A DNA stretch of 64,000 bases from JBJFCE01 sp964437825. GTDB lineage: Bacteria > Bacillota > Clostridia > Lachnospirales > Lachnospiraceae. Position 1 is the first letter of the stretch. Every line of letters begins with the position of its first letter. The stretch lies in assembly GCA_964437825.1 (NCBI GenBank), contig CAYTIH010000007.1:7729-71728 (forward strand), read 5' to 3'. Below the pieces are notes generated by a model. The model ran no database searches and was not told where the DNA came from. It worked only from the letters and a program-made list of their open reading frames with translations. The position numbers and the translations under genes were made by a program. Of the stretch, positions 16,666-26,471 are shown piece by piece.

Positions 16666-17652
16666 ATGGGAAGGGAACAGGAGCTTTTAACCTTATTTCC
16701 TATGGAAATCAGAGATACCTATAAGCGGGTTGCTGCCGGAATGAATCATATTCAGGAGATCAGGCTTAGGGTGGGTAAGCCGGTTCTGATATATGGAAAA
16801 GGAAGGGAATATTATCTGGCGGAGAACGGAGATATTCTCTATGAAGGCGGGAATGCATTTTGTCCGGATCGAAGCTATATGGACAAGGTATTAAACCATA
16901 TCTGCGGATATTCTGCATATGCCTTTGAAGAGGAGATACGAAAGGGCTTTCTAACGGTACCCGGAGGGCATCGAATCGGATTAGCCGGCGAAACGGTAAT
17001 TCAGAAGGATCAGATCGTCAGTATGAAAAATCTGAATGCCATGAACATTCGTATTTCACATCAGATAAAGGGAGTGGCGGATGCGGTAATTCCCTATGTG
17101 ACAGACTGCGGGGAGGTGAAAAATACATTGATCATCTCACCGCCCGGATGCGGCAAAACAACACTTCTGCGGGATTTAATCAGACAGCTGTCAGAAGGAA
17201 ACGAGCACTGCCGCCCGGGCTATACTGTAGGAGTTGTGGACGAGCGTAGTGAAATCGGAGGAAGCTTTTGCGGTGAAATCCAAAATGAGCTTGGTCCGAG
17301 AACGGATTTGCTCGACGGATGTTCCAAGGAACTGGGAATGACCATGCTGCTGCGTTCTATGAATCCGCAAATTATAGCGGTGGATGAGATCGGCACAAAG
17401 GAGGATGCGGATGCAATCGGTCAGGCGGTAAGGAGCGGATGTCATATTATAGCAACGATTCATGGTGACAGCGTGAGCCAGGTCGGTGAACGTCAGGTCA
17501 TAGGAAGGCTGGTGCGGGATCAGGTTTTTGACTGCTATATTATCCTGACAAATCGTCAAAAGCCGGGAAGCATTACGCAGATCCTGGATAGGGACTACCG
17601 AAGGATGAAGCTTCAAATATGCAGATCTGAAAAACAGCAGGAACGGTTTTGA
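16666..17652 (+). CDS. spoIIIAA: Stage III sporulation protein AA (ATPase)
   Basis: SpoIIIAA is the secretion-type ATPase of the mother-cell SpoIIIA complex that forms a channel to the forespore. The Walker A SPPGCGKTTLLRD lies near residue 165 and the Walker B IIAVDEIGTKEDA near 240. The N-terminal region contains EIRLRVGKPVLIYGKG, typical of the family. The ATG at 16666 gives 328 residues and follows GGGGTGAGG. A TTG at 16624 could extend the frame but lacks a good site. It is the first gene of a complete eight-gene spoIIIA operon. Confidence 0.96.
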   Translation: MGREQELLTLFPMEIRDTYKRVAAGMNHIQEIRLRVGKPVLIYGKGREYYLAENGDILYEGGNAFCPDRSYMDKVLNHICGYSAYAFEEEIRKGFLTVPGGHRIGLAGETVIQKDQIVSMKNLNAMNIRISHQIKGVADAVIPYVTDCGEVKNTLIISPPGCGKTTLLRDLIRQLSEGNEHCRPGYTVGVVDERSEIGGSFCGEIQNELGPRTDLLDGCSKELGMTMLLRSMNPQIIAVDEIGTKEDADAIGQAVRSGCHIIATIHGDSVSQVGERQVIGRLVRDQVFDCYIILTNRQKPGSITQILDRDYRRMKLQICRSEKQQERF

Positions 17653-17685
17653 CCGGAATGGAAATGAGTGGAACGTGGACAGAAT

Positions 17686-18198
17686 ATGATTAAAATAACT
17701 GGTGTAATTTTAATGGTCGGAGGAAGCACGGGAATGGGCTTTTGGATGTTTCTGAGGTTAAAGGAACGGATCAGATACATAGAGCAGATGATATGGCTGT
17801 TTTATTTCATGGAAAGCGAAATAAATTACCGAAAAAGTGAGTTTTCAGCGGTTTTCGAGCGGGCCGCGCAGCGAATGGATGAGCCGGTGAAATCCATACT
17901 CATGCGAACGGCAGAACGTCTAAAGCAGAGAGGAGCATGTTTTAGGGATATTTGGCATGAGGAAACAACAAAGCTCCGTATGCATTCGGATTTAAAAAAA
18001 GAAGATCTGGATTTGATTGACGAATTGGCATGCGAAGGATATCAGGATATCCAAATGCAGCTAACCCAAATTCGGATGATACGCGAAAAACTGGAGCATA
18101 CCGAACAGCAATTGAAGGCGCAGCTGGCCGAAAAAGGAAAAATATATCTATGTGTAGGAGTACTGTCCGGTATGGTTGTCAGTATTATCCTGATTTGA
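17686..18198 (+). CDS. spoIIIAB: Stage III sporulation protein AB
   Basis: SpoIIIAB is a membrane protein of the SpoIIIA complex, distantly like the GspF platform protein of type II secretion. It has 170 residues. An N-terminal membrane segment (about 3-21) precedes a cytosolic helical domain with WLFYFMESEINYRKSEF. A C-terminal hydrophobic segment ends in VLSGMVVSIILI. The ATG at 17686 matches the family N-terminus; a GTG at 17668 is possible but less likely. The ribosome-binding site is weak, suggesting coupling to spoIIIAA, which ends 33 bp upstream. Confidence 0.93.
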   Translation: MIKITGVILMVGGSTGMGFWMFLRLKERIRYIEQMIWLFYFMESEINYRKSEFSAVFERAAQRMDEPVKSILMRTAERLKQRGACFRDIWHEETTKLRMHSDLKKEDLDLIDELACEGYQDIQMQLTQIRMIREKLEHTEQQLKAQLAEKGKIYLCVGVLSGMVVSIILI

Positions 18199-18205
18199 GG
18201 TGTTT

Positions 18206-18400
18206 ATGAATATCAATATTATTTTTAAAATTGCGGCTGTGGGAATATTGGTAACCATCTTGAGTCAGGTATTAAAGCATAGCGGCAGGGATGAACATGC
18301 ATTTCTGGTCAGTTTGGCAGGACTGATTCTGGTACTGAGCTGGATTATTCCGTATATTTATGAGTTGTTCCAGACAATACAGAATCTTTTTTCCATATGA
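18206..18400 (+). CDS. spoIIIAC: Stage III sporulation protein AC
   Basis: This 64-residue double-spanning membrane protein has IFKIAAVGILVTILSQVLKH and a second hydrophobic segment around LAGLILVLSWIIPYIYEL, with the conserved SGRDEHA turn between them. That matches SpoIIIAC in size and sequence. GAGG lies five bases before the ATG at 18206. It lies seven bases after spoIIIAB and overlaps the open frame upstream of spoIIIAD. Confidence 0.93.
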   Translation: MNINIIFKIAAVGILVTILSQVLKHSGRDEHAFLVSLAGLILVLSWIIPYIYELFQTIQNLFSI

Positions 18401-18474
18401 CAATCAAATTATGCAATTTGCAGGAATTCCGGCAGAAAATGGCAAAATTTTCGAAAAAAGGGGTAAAAGATGAT

Positions 18475-18861
18475 ATGGAACTTGCAAAGCTTGCGATGCT
18501 GGCTGTGACCGGCGTATTGATCGGTATTCAATTTAAAGGCTCAAAACAGGAATTTTCCGTCTATATAGGCTTCATGCTGTGTATATTGATTCTTTCTGCA
18601 GGGCTTCAGAAAATGGGGGTCGTACTGGAATACTTTGAATCCATGCAGGCGCTGTTTTCGGGAAATTATAATTATCTGGGGATCTTACTTAAGGTAATCG
18701 GAATTACATATTTGTGTGAATTTGCTTCCGGAATATGTAAGGATGCAGGATATCAGGCGGTTGCAGGACAAATTGAAGTATTTGGAAAGCTTTCCGTGCT
18801 TTTATCAGGAATGCCGATCATTCTGGCAGTGATACAAACCATTCAGGAATTTTCCTTATAA
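18475..18861 (+). CDS. spoIIIAD: Stage III sporulation protein AD
   Basis: SpoIIIAD is a small polytopic membrane component of the SpoIIIA complex. From the ATG at 18475 it has 128 residues and begins MELAKLAMLAVTGVLIGIQF, which fits the family. Hydrophobic segments alternate with the conserved TYLCEFASGICKDAGYQAVA region. The frame is open back to 18397, but the added 26 residues are basic and polar, and AAAGGGG precedes the chosen ATG. Confidence 0.92.
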   Translation: MELAKLAMLAVTGVLIGIQFKGSKQEFSVYIGFMLCILILSAGLQKMGVVLEYFESMQALFSGNYNYLGILLKVIGITYLCEFASGICKDAGYQAVAGQIEVFGKLSVLLSGMPIILAVIQTIQEFSL

Positions 18862-18875
18862 AGGAGTGGCAGAAT

Positions 18876-19943
18876 ATGGGATATGATTTTGCATCGAGCA
18901 GTTTGGATGAACTGCATTTGGATCAGGTAACGGAACAGATGAATGGATTATTTGAATATCAGACACCTTCATTACATGATATTGTAATAAATGCATTACA
19001 AGGAAATAATGCGGACACCGTAAACCAGGTGATTTTATATGTGAAAGCTTCTTTATTTTCCGAAATGGGCGATTTTAAAACGATTTTTTCATCAATTCTG
19101 ATTTTGGGGCTTTTGTCGGCTGTGTTTACGGAATTCGGCAAGCTGTTTGAAAACCGGCAGATCGCAGATTTGAGCTATTATATGATTTATCTGATGATGG
19201 TCATTCTTTTGCTGCAGGTTATGGAGCAGGGAATTTTCGTTGCAACGCAGACGCTGGAATCCATATCGGATTTCTCGAAAATACTCATTCCGACGTATTG
19301 TCTTTCGGTGGGACTGGCTTCGGGGGAAACAACGGCAATTACCTTTTATGAGGTGTCACTTCTGATTATTTTTGTAATAGAAAAATTGCTGCTGATTCTG
19401 GTGATTCCTTTTGTTTATGCTTATGCGTTCCTTGCAGCAATGAACGGAATCGGACCGGACGGAAGGATGGATGGGATGATCCGGCTGCTTGGAAAAGGAG
19501 TCGGAATGATGCTGAAACTGATTTTGACGCTGATATCCTGCTTTGGCATTATTCAGGCAATGATAACACCTGTTATCGACAGCGTAAAATCCAATTCCTT
19601 ACAGAAGCTGGTTGCAGCGATTCCGGGAATCGGAGGTTATATCAATACGGCGACCGAGGTTGTGTATGGCTCGGCTGTGTTGGTGAAAAATGCCGTGGGA
19701 ATCGGAGGCATCATATTGCTTGTAATCCTTTGTGCAGCGCCTATCGTGAAGCTTGCAGTCATTACCGTCTCGCTAAAGCTGGCAGGAGCGATTACAGGAA
19801 TTGCTGCAGATCACAGAATGAACCGGTGTATTGAGCAGGTGGCTGAGGGAAGCGGTATGCTGCTTCGGACCGCGGTAACGGCTATGGCGCTTTTTATTAT
19901 AACAATCGCAGTGGTGGCGGTAACGACGAACAGGGGATTTTGA
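18876..19943 (+). CDS. spoIIIAE: Stage III sporulation protein AE
   Basis: SpoIIIAE is the large polytopic membrane protein of the SpoIIIA complex. The 355 residues contain an N-terminal soluble segment of about 65 residues and then some seven to eight hydrophobic segments. Conserved stretches include MEQGIFVATQTLESISDFSK and AAIPGIGGYINTATEVVYGS. AAAGGAG lies eight bases before the ATG. The stop codon is one base before spoIIIAF. Confidence 0.95.
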   Translation: MGYDFASSSLDELHLDQVTEQMNGLFEYQTPSLHDIVINALQGNNADTVNQVILYVKASLFSEMGDFKTIFSSILILGLLSAVFTEFGKLFENRQIADLSYYMIYLMMVILLLQVMEQGIFVATQTLESISDFSKILIPTYCLSVGLASGETTAITFYEVSLLIIFVIEKLLLILVIPFVYAYAFLAAMNGIGPDGRMDGMIRLLGKGVGMMLKLILTLISCFGIIQAMITPVIDSVKSNSLQKLVAAIPGIGGYINTATEVVYGSAVLVKNAVGIGGIILLVILCAAPIVKLAVITVSLKLAGAITGIAADHRMNRCIEQVAEGSGMLLRTAVTAMALFIITIAVVAVTTNRGF

Positions 19944-19944
19944 T

Positions 19945-20607
19945 ATGCTTGAAATAATTAAAAGAACAGGCGTTTTTTTAATAATCGCAGAAACACTTTA
20001 TCAATTTGTGCAGGAAAATCGCTATGCAAGATACGTCAGATTATTGATCAGAATTATGACACTGGCGATTCTGATTGTTCCGATTCTGGAATTTTTCAAA
20101 AGCGGAAGCAGTGATTCCTTTTTTGGGCATTTGACTGCATTAGAGTCCGAATTTGAAAGGCTTCTTTCGCAGGATGAGGTGCTTTATATGGAGGATGAGA
20201 AAGCCTCGCAGGAGGTCATGCTGCAATATGATGATGAAATGTCAGGTATGGTTACCTCAGAGACAGAATCATATATTAAATCAATATGTAATAATTGTGC
20301 CTTGGAATATGGGTACAAAATAATGACAGTATCGTTTCATGAAGAAAGAATATTGTTTGACGTACAACCCTATGGCGGAAATCCGAATGAGTCCGAACTC
20401 GGCAGCGGGGCGGAGGCAGAAGGCCGGATCGAGGATATTGATGAGATCCGAATAGAAATAGACGAAGGAGAGGAGCAAACGCAAAAGCAGCTGCAGGCAG
20501 GAAATGCTTTTGAGACAGAGGATGCAGGAACATTAAAACGGGTATTTGCGGAGCTTTTAAGCATCAGTGATACAAAGATCGAGGTGATCATCCATGAAGG
20601 AGCTTAA
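19945..20607 (+). CDS. spoIIIAF: Stage III sporulation protein AF
   Basis: SpoIIIAF has two N-terminal membrane segments (about 6-20 and 28-47, the second MTLAILIVPILEFF) followed by a soluble ring-forming domain. The protein has 220 residues and an acidic insert (about 145-185) rich in Glu and Gln. The C-terminal segment LLSISDTKIEVIIHEGA is typical of the domain. It overlaps spoIIIAG by 14 nt. Confidence 0.88.
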   Translation: MLEIIKRTGVFLIIAETLYQFVQENRYARYVRLLIRIMTLAILIVPILEFFKSGSSDSFFGHLTALESEFERLLSQDEVLYMEDEKASQEVMLQYDDEMSGMVTSETESYIKSICNNCALEYGYKIMTVSFHEERILFDVQPYGGNPNESELGSGAEAEGRIEDIDEIRIEIDEGEEQTQKQLQAGNAFETEDAGTLKRVFAELLSISDTKIEVIIHEGA

Positions 20608-21214
20608 AGAAAAAATCATAAGGCTATGGAAGAGTCAGAAATTCGGAAAGGACAGCTTTCTGATTATGATACTGGGAGGTCTGCTTCTGTTGGTCATTGC
20701 ATGGCCGGTAGAAAAAAAGGAAAGTTCTAAGGAGGGATCAACTCAGTCCGGATTAATGGTCTCATCAAGTGATACAATGAATTTGTCACAGGGACCGGAG
20801 GCACAGAATCTTTCAGCATATGCACAATCCATGGAAGAAAGACTGACTGTGATATTGGAATCCATGGAGGGCGTCGGAAAGGTGGAGGTGATGATTACAT
20901 ATGCTTCTTCCTATGAAATGGTACCGCTGCAGGAGGTCAGCAGCAGCACTCACGCTACGTCCGAAACAGACAGTAACGGGGGCAGCAGAACCATACAGGA
21001 GGAAAGCTTAAGTCAGGAAACGGTTTATACTGTGGATGAGCATGGAAATCAGGTGCCATATGTCATTGGCACAAGGGAGCCGGAAATCATCGGCGTGGCA
21101 GTCAGTGCACAGGGAGGTGCAAGTTCGGTAATTCAAAAGAATATAACAGATGTAATCCAGTCATTATTCAGAATAGAAGCGAATAGAATAATTGTAACCA
21201 GAATGAAATCTTAA
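20594..21214 (+). CDS. spoIIIAG: Stage III sporulation protein AG
   Basis: SpoIIIAG forms a large ring in the intermembrane space between mother cell and forespore. One membrane segment (LIMILGGLLLLVIAWPV, about 23-39) is followed by a Ser/Gln-rich linker. The soluble ring domain has LTVILESMEGVGKVEVMITY and VQGGASSVIQ-like sequence, ending VIQSLFRIEANRIIVTRM. The 206-residue length is normal. The start lies within the end of spoIIIAF. Confidence 0.94.
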   Translation: MKELKEKIIRLWKSQKFGKDSFLIMILGGLLLLVIAWPVEKKESSKEGSTQSGLMVSSSDTMNLSQGPEAQNLSAYAQSMEERLTVILESMEGVGKVEVMITYASSYEMVPLQEVSSSTHATSETDSNGGSRTIQEESLSQETVYTVDEHGNQVPYVIGTREPEIIGVAVSAQGGASSVIQKNITDVIQSLFRIEANRIIVTRMKS

Positions 21215-21232
21215 CAGAAAAGAGGTAAACAC

Positions 21233-22051
21233 TTGAAAAAAATACTGAAACGCAACCAGGTCATGATTACAGCGCTGGCGCTGATGATCGTGATAGCAGG
21301 ATATCTTCACTTTACGGGAAGCCAGGTGAATAAAGATGATCTGATCACGAATGATACGAATGCGGTGGAAACTTCCTCCGTTAGTGTGGACGGATTTGTG
21401 GATTATGATGTGGATACCGGTGAAGAATTAACTGCAGCGGATCTTTCCGATATTTCGCAGGAGGATCTGGAATTCGAGATGCTGAGCACGGATATCGAGA
21501 GTCTGGATTCTGACTATGTGCAGGCGGACAGCGGATATGTGGATGAATTGAATGAAGTCGCCGCTGATTTCATGGATGAAGAAACGGCGGAAACGATTTC
21601 GGAGGATTCCGTTGTTTCCGATGAGCTTGCGGCAAATGAAGGAAGTACGGTTACTGAGGTTCCGGGTGAGGCGGTATATACTTCAACATCGGTGGTAACC
21701 TCACTTTCTGCAGCAAAGCTGCAAAAGGAGCAGACCCGTGCCAAAAATAAGGAAACACTGCTTGAAATTATTGACAATGTGAATATTTCGGATGAGCAGA
21801 AGCAGGAAGCGATTGACTGTATGATCGCCGCAACAGAGATTGCGGAAAAGGAATCAGCGGCGGAGATTTTGCTGGAGGCCAAGGGCTATACGGATGCAGT
21901 TGTAAGCATCACGGGAACGGAAGTGGATGTTCTGGTTTATGCAACGAGTCTGACTGATGTTCAGTGCGCACAGATTGAGGATATTGTAAAGCGGAAAACC
22001 GGTATTGACGCTGCAAGCATTATCATTACACCGGTTGCACCTGTGCAATAG
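21233..22051 (+). CDS. spoIIIAH: Stage III sporulation protein AH
   Basis: SpoIIIAH is the mother-cell partner of forespore SpoIIQ and has a YscJ/FliF-like ring domain. The start is TTG at 21233, after AAGAGGTAAACAC. An N-terminal membrane segment (QVMITALALMIVIAGYLHF, about 9-27) is followed by an unusually acidic linker (about 40-150). The ring domain (about 165-272) ends in the conserved VKRKTGIDAASIIITPV. At 272 residues it is somewhat long because of the linker. It closes the spoIIIA operon. Confidence 0.94.
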   Translation: MKKILKRNQVMITALALMIVIAGYLHFTGSQVNKDDLITNDTNAVETSSVSVDGFVDYDVDTGEELTAADLSDISQEDLEFEMLSTDIESLDSDYVQADSGYVDELNEVAADFMDEETAETISEDSVVSDELAANEGSTVTEVPGEAVYTSTSVVTSLSAAKLQKEQTRAKNKETLLEIIDNVNISDEQKQEAIDCMIAATEIAEKESAAEILLEAKGYTDAVVSITGTEVDVLVYATSLTDVQCAQIEDIVKRKTGIDAASIIITPVAPVQ

Positions 22052-22068
22052 CCATAACACGCAAAATA

Positions 22069-22077
22069 TGTTATACT
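22069..22077 (+). promoter_or_regulatory. Possible extended -10 promoter of deoB
   Basis: TGT directly precedes TATACT (22072-22077), an extended -10. No convincing -35 box is visible. Confidence 0.35.
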
Positions 22078-22118
22078 ACCATATAACTGATAATGACGAG
22101 AGAGAAGGCATGAAGAAA

Positions 22119-23282
22119 ATGAAGAGAGCTATTTTAATCGTACTTGACAGCTTTGGAATCGGAGAGATGGAGGATGCGGCGAGCTTTGGTGATGCAGGAA
22201 CCAATACTTTAAAGTCCGTGGCCTCCAGCTCTTATTTTCATGTCCCCAATTTGACAAAAATGGGACTGTGTAATTTGGATGGAGTTGATTTTCTGGAGGG
22301 CGTCAAACAGCCTGAAGGAAGAATCGCCAGAATGAAAGAAATGTCTAAGGGAAAGGATACGACAATCGGACACTGGGAGATTGCCGGAGTCTGGTCCATG
22401 GAACCGCTTCCTACTTATCCGAATGGATTCCCTAAGGAGGTGCTTGACGAATTTTCAAGGCAGACGGGCAGGGGAGTTCTGTGCAATCAACCGTATTCAG
22501 GCACGGAAGTGATCAAAGATTATGGGGATGAGCATGTAAGAACAGGGAAACTGATTGTTTATACCTCCGCCGACAGTGTATTTCAAATAGCGGCGCATGA
22601 ATCGGTTGTGCCGGTGGAACAATTATATGAATATTGCAGGATTGCGAGGAAGATTCTGACCGGAAAGCATGGAGTCGGAAGAGTGATTGCAAGACCGTTT
22701 GTCGGCGGGAATGGTAATTATACGAGGACTCCGAGAAGGCATGATTTTTCTTTGGAGCCTCCGGAGGAGACCATGCTGGACCGCCTGGAGAAGGCCGGAA
22801 AGGATGTCATCGGCATAGGCAAGATCAAGGATATCTTTGCGGGCAGGGGCATTACGCAGTATACGTATACAACGGGAAATCCTGACGGAATCGAAAAAAC
22901 ACTGGAGTATATGGACAAAGATTTTGATGGACTTCTGTTTGTAAATCTGGTAGATTATGACATGCTGTACGGTCACAGAAATGATATAGACGGTTATGCA
23001 AAGGCGCTCACCTATTTCGATGAAAAGCTGCCTGATATTCTGGCTAAAATGCGGACTGATGATATCCTGATGATTACGGCGGATCATGGATGCGATCCCG
23101 GATATACGGTCTCCACGGATCATTCCAGGGAGCATACTCCGTTTTTAATGTATGGAAAGAATGTAAAGCCGGAGAATCTCGGAACCAGGGAATCCTTCGC
23201 GGATATTGCAGCCACTGTATTGGATTATTTTGATCTGGAACCGGGAGCGCATGGAATATCCATGCTTCAAAACAGCAGATGA
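22119..23282 (+). CDS. deoB: Phosphopentomutase DeoB
   Basis: DeoB interconverts ribose-1-P and ribose-5-P, or the deoxy forms, in nucleoside salvage. The alkaline-phosphatase-fold metal ligands are visible in ILIVLDSFGIGEMEDA at the N-terminus and in ITADHGCDPGYTVSTDHSRE near the C-terminus. DTTIGHWEIAG and VDYDMLYGHRND are further conserved blocks. With the ATG at 22119 (ten bases after GAAGG) the protein has 387 residues; an ATG at 22110 is possible. It is not part of a visible deo cluster. Confidence 0.95.
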   Translation: MKRAILIVLDSFGIGEMEDAASFGDAGTNTLKSVASSSYFHVPNLTKMGLCNLDGVDFLEGVKQPEGRIARMKEMSKGKDTTIGHWEIAGVWSMEPLPTYPNGFPKEVLDEFSRQTGRGVLCNQPYSGTEVIKDYGDEHVRTGKLIVYTSADSVFQIAAHESVVPVEQLYEYCRIARKILTGKHGVGRVIARPFVGGNGNYTRTPRRHDFSLEPPEETMLDRLEKAGKDVIGIGKIKDIFAGRGITQYTYTTGNPDGIEKTLEYMDKDFDGLLFVNLVDYDMLYGHRNDIDGYAKALTYFDEKLPDILAKMRTDDILMITADHGCDPGYTVSTDHSREHTPFLMYGKNVKPENLGTRESFADIAATVLDYFDLEPGAHGISMLQNSR

Positions 23283-23380
23283 TATGTCATGAGCATGCAC
23301 AAAGGAATGCATCCATTTTGCTTATAAAAACATTTTACAAAAAATGAGAAGTCGGACAGAACGGATTTTGGGAGGATACT

Positions 23381-24973
23381 ATGGCAGACTATACGAAGGA
23401 AATTAACAGAAGAAGGACATTTGCAATTATTTCCCATCCGGATGCGGGAAAGACAACGCTGACAGAGAAGTTTCTGTTATATGGAGGAGCAATCAATCTG
23501 GCAGGCAGCGTCAAGGGCAAGGCGACGGCGAGGCACGCGGTTTCTGACTGGATGGAGATTGAAAAAGAAAGAGGGATTTCTGTAACCTCCTCGGTGCTTC
23601 AGTTTCAGTATAACGGATATTGTATTAATATTCTGGATACGCCGGGGCATCAAGATTTCTCGGAGGATACCTATAGAACTTTGATGGCAGCCGATTCCGC
23701 GGTCATGGTCATTGATGCCGGCAAGGGTGTTGAGGCGCAGACCAGGAAGCTGTTCAAGGTATGCGTCATGAGGAAAATTCCGATTTTCACTTTTATCAAT
23801 AAAATGGACCGGGATGCAAATGATACGTTCGACCTTCTGGATGAAATAGAAAAGGAGCTGGGCATAGCTGTTTGTCCTGTCAACTGGCCCATCGGTTCGG
23901 GCAAGAATTTTAAGGGTGTTTATGACAGAGAAGAAAAATGTGTGATTACCTATTCCGATACCCAGAAAGGTACGAAAGAAGGCGAGGCAACCAGAATTGC
24001 CTTATCGGATGAAAAAGCGCTTCTTGATCATATCGGCGGAGAGTTTAAGGAGCAGCTGGAAAGTGAAATAGAGCTGCTTGACGGAGCCAGCGCCGAATTT
24101 GATCTGGAGGAAGTGAGAAAGGGAAATCTGACTCCGATATTTTTCGGGTCTGCGCTGACCAACTTTGGCGTGGAAATCTTTTTGCAGCACTTTCTGGAAA
24201 TGGCGACCTCGCCTCTGCCAAGAAAAGCGGACATCGGTCCAATTGATCCTGCAGAGCATGATTTTTCGGCGTTTGTATTCAAAATTCAGGCCAATATGAA
24301 TAAGGCGCATCGGGATCGTATCGCTTTTATGAGAATCTGCTCCGGTAAATTTGATGCGAGCATGGAAGTAAAGCATGTGCAGGGCGGAAAGGTTATGAGA
24401 CTGTCTCAGCCCCAGCAGATTATGGCGGATGAAAGAAAGATATTATCGGAGGCCTATGCAGGGGATATTATCGGTGTGTTTGATCCGGGGATTTTTTCGA
24501 TCGGGGATACCATCTGTATGCCAAAGGAGCAGTTCTGTTATGAAGGAATTCCCACTTTTGCACCGGAGCATTTTGCAAGAGTAAGGCAGCTTGATACGAT
24601 GAAGCGCAAGCAGTTTGTAAAAGGAATTACACAGATTGCCCAGGAAGGTGCGATTCAGATCTTCCAGGAGTTTAATACGGGGATGGAGGAAATTATTGTC
24701 GGTGTAGTAGGTGTATTGCAGTTTGATGTATTAAAATATCGTTTGGAAAATGAATACAATGTGGAAATCCGTCTGGAGAATCTGCCCTATGAGCATATCC
24801 GCTGGATTGAAAATACGGATATAGATTTAAAGAATCTGACAGGTACCTCAGACATGAAGAAAATTAAGGATCTAAAGGACAGGCCCCTTTTATTGTTTGT
24901 CAATGAATGGAGTATCGGCATGACCATGGAGCGCAATCAGGGGCTTATATTATCGGAATTCGGACGTAATTAA
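23381..24973 (+). CDS. prfC: Peptide chain release factor 3
   Basis: RF3 is the GTPase that recycles RF1/RF2 from the ribosome after termination. The GTPase motifs are SHPDAGKTTLTEKFL near residue 20, DTPGHQDFSEDTYRT and INKMDRDAND. EKERGISVTSSVLQF marks switch I, and the C-terminal domain III includes FARVRQLDTMKRKQF. The 530-residue length is exact for the family. GGGAGG lies six bases before the ATG. The following lipoprotein gene starts 12 bp after the stop. Confidence 0.97.
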   Translation: MADYTKEINRRRTFAIISHPDAGKTTLTEKFLLYGGAINLAGSVKGKATARHAVSDWMEIEKERGISVTSSVLQFQYNGYCINILDTPGHQDFSEDTYRTLMAADSAVMVIDAGKGVEAQTRKLFKVCVMRKIPIFTFINKMDRDANDTFDLLDEIEKELGIAVCPVNWPIGSGKNFKGVYDREEKCVITYSDTQKGTKEGEATRIALSDEKALLDHIGGEFKEQLESEIELLDGASAEFDLEEVRKGNLTPIFFGSALTNFGVEIFLQHFLEMATSPLPRKADIGPIDPAEHDFSAFVFKIQANMNKAHRDRIAFMRICSGKFDASMEVKHVQGGKVMRLSQPQQIMADERKILSEAYAGDIIGVFDPGIFSIGDTICMPKEQFCYEGIPTFAPEHFARVRQLDTMKRKQFVKGITQIAQEGAIQIFQEFNTGMEEIIVGVVGVLQFDVLKYRLENEYNVEIRLENLPYEHIRWIENTDIDLKNLTGTSDMKKIKDLKDRPLLLFVNEWSIGMTMERNQGLILSEFGRN

Positions 24974-24985
24974 GGGGAAATTACT

Positions 24986-26338
24986 ATGAAAAAGGGACGA
25001 GCCCTGTTAAGCTTGCTGATGCTTTGTTTTTATGTTTCTGTTATGGGATGCGGCGCACCGGAGGAATTGTCAAAGCTGTTTGTGCCGGAGCCGGAGTCTG
25101 AGAACGAAGCAGGCGCAGGCAGCGCTGATATCGGAGATGCAGGCAGCTATTCGCAAGGACAATCCTATGATGTGGTAGAAAAACAGGCTGTGGAGGATTC
25201 TGCAGGGGCTGCGGTGCAGTATGAGGAAACCGTTACAAGGCTTTGCCGGGAAATTCAGGGACTGACACAGCAGGAATTGGAAGCCTGGGAGCAATTGGGA
25301 ATGAACGATCAGTCTGTGGAGGCCCTGCAAAAATCACAGAGCGGCCTGTATTATTATGAGGCGCTGGATGAGCGGCAGCAGCTGTTATATGCCGAAATAT
25401 TAATGATTCTGAACGGAGTCTGCGCAGATATTATCATATCGGATACGGATGAGGATCGGATTGATACGGTATTTCAGGCTGTTCTGGCGGATCATCCGGA
25501 AATTTTCTATGTAACGGGGTATACTTATACAAAGCATATTCTTAATGACGCGGTACAGAGAATCGGCTTTTCGGGGACTTATACCATGGGAAGTTCCGAG
25601 GTGGAAGCGATGCGGCTTCGAATCAGCGATTATGCACAGCAGTGCATGGAGGGGCTTCCTTCCGGGGATGATTATGACAGGATCAAATATTTATATGAAT
25701 ATATCATAGAGCGTACGGATTATGTACTGGATGCGCCTGAAAACCAGAATATTCTGTCCGTGCTTTTATATGGGCAGTCGGTATGTCAGGGATATGCCAA
25801 GGCCTTTGAATATCTGTGCAGATATTGCGGATTGGAGGCAACGCTTGTGACCGGTGCAATCAGGGAATCCGGATTTGGACATGCCTGGAATTTGGTTCAA
25901 TCCGACGGGGCATACTATTATGTGGACGTTACCTGGGGGGATGCCTCATACGCCTCCGGAAGCGGTCTGACTACGCAGCAGATTCCAAGCGTCAATTACG
26001 ATTATCTGTGCATCACGACGGACCAGCTTTGTATAACCCATGAAATCAATACCGTCGTACCCATGCCTGTCTGCAATTCCATGGAGGACAATTATTATGT
26101 CAGGGAAAACGCTTATTTCACCGTTTTGGATGAAGAAGCGCTTACGGAGTTTATGGAAAGCTGCGACTTAGAGCAGGAGGATTATGTTTCCTTCAAATGT
26201 GCATCCGATGAGGTTTTTGAACAATATTATGAGTATCTGGTTACGGATCAGAATATTTTCCGTTATCTGAATTCGGACGCAGGAATCTCCTATTCCGTAA
26301 ACGAGGATACCGATACGTTAAGCTTTTGGATTCCGTAA
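24986..26338 (+). CDS. Transglutaminase-like lipoprotein
   Basis: The 450-residue protein has a lipoprotein signal ending in the lipobox-like SVMGCG (Cys near residue 22), so it is probably anchored on the outer face of the membrane. A C-terminal transglutaminase-like domain carries the triad in GQSVCQGYAKAF, GHAWNLV and YVDVTWGD. Between these is an acidic linker (about 25-75). Such proteins are common in Lachnospiraceae and may be proteases or cross-linkers at the envelope; the substrate cannot be told from sequence. It lies directly downstream of prfC. Confidence 0.87.
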   Translation: MKKGRALLSLLMLCFYVSVMGCGAPEELSKLFVPEPESENEAGAGSADIGDAGSYSQGQSYDVVEKQAVEDSAGAAVQYEETVTRLCREIQGLTQQELEAWEQLGMNDQSVEALQKSQSGLYYYEALDERQQLLYAEILMILNGVCADIIISDTDEDRIDTVFQAVLADHPEIFYVTGYTYTKHILNDAVQRIGFSGTYTMGSSEVEAMRLRISDYAQQCMEGLPSGDDYDRIKYLYEYIIERTDYVLDAPENQNILSVLLYGQSVCQGYAKAFEYLCRYCGLEATLVTGAIRESGFGHAWNLVQSDGAYYYVDVTWGDASYASGSGLTTQQIPSVNYDYLCITTDQLCITHEINTVVPMPVCNSMEDNYYVRENAYFTVLDEEALTEFMESCDLEQEDYVSFKCASDEVFEQYYEYLVTDQNIFRYLNSDAGISYSVNEDTDTLSFWIP

Positions 26339-26406
26339 CCGGAATAAAAATACAAAAAAGACAGTCGTATGAAAAAGAATTAACACTATACAGATTTTGT
26401 GAATTT

Positions 26407-26415
26407 TGGTATAAT
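26407..26415 (+). promoter_or_regulatory. Extended -10 promoter before asp23
   Basis: TGG precedes TATAAT (26410-26415). CTATAC 18 bp further upstream is a weak -35. Confidence 0.5.
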
Positions 26416-26471
26416 CATCCATAGCAGCACCGAAAAAAAGAAAGAGATACGCCTAAAGGGAGGTTTATCAT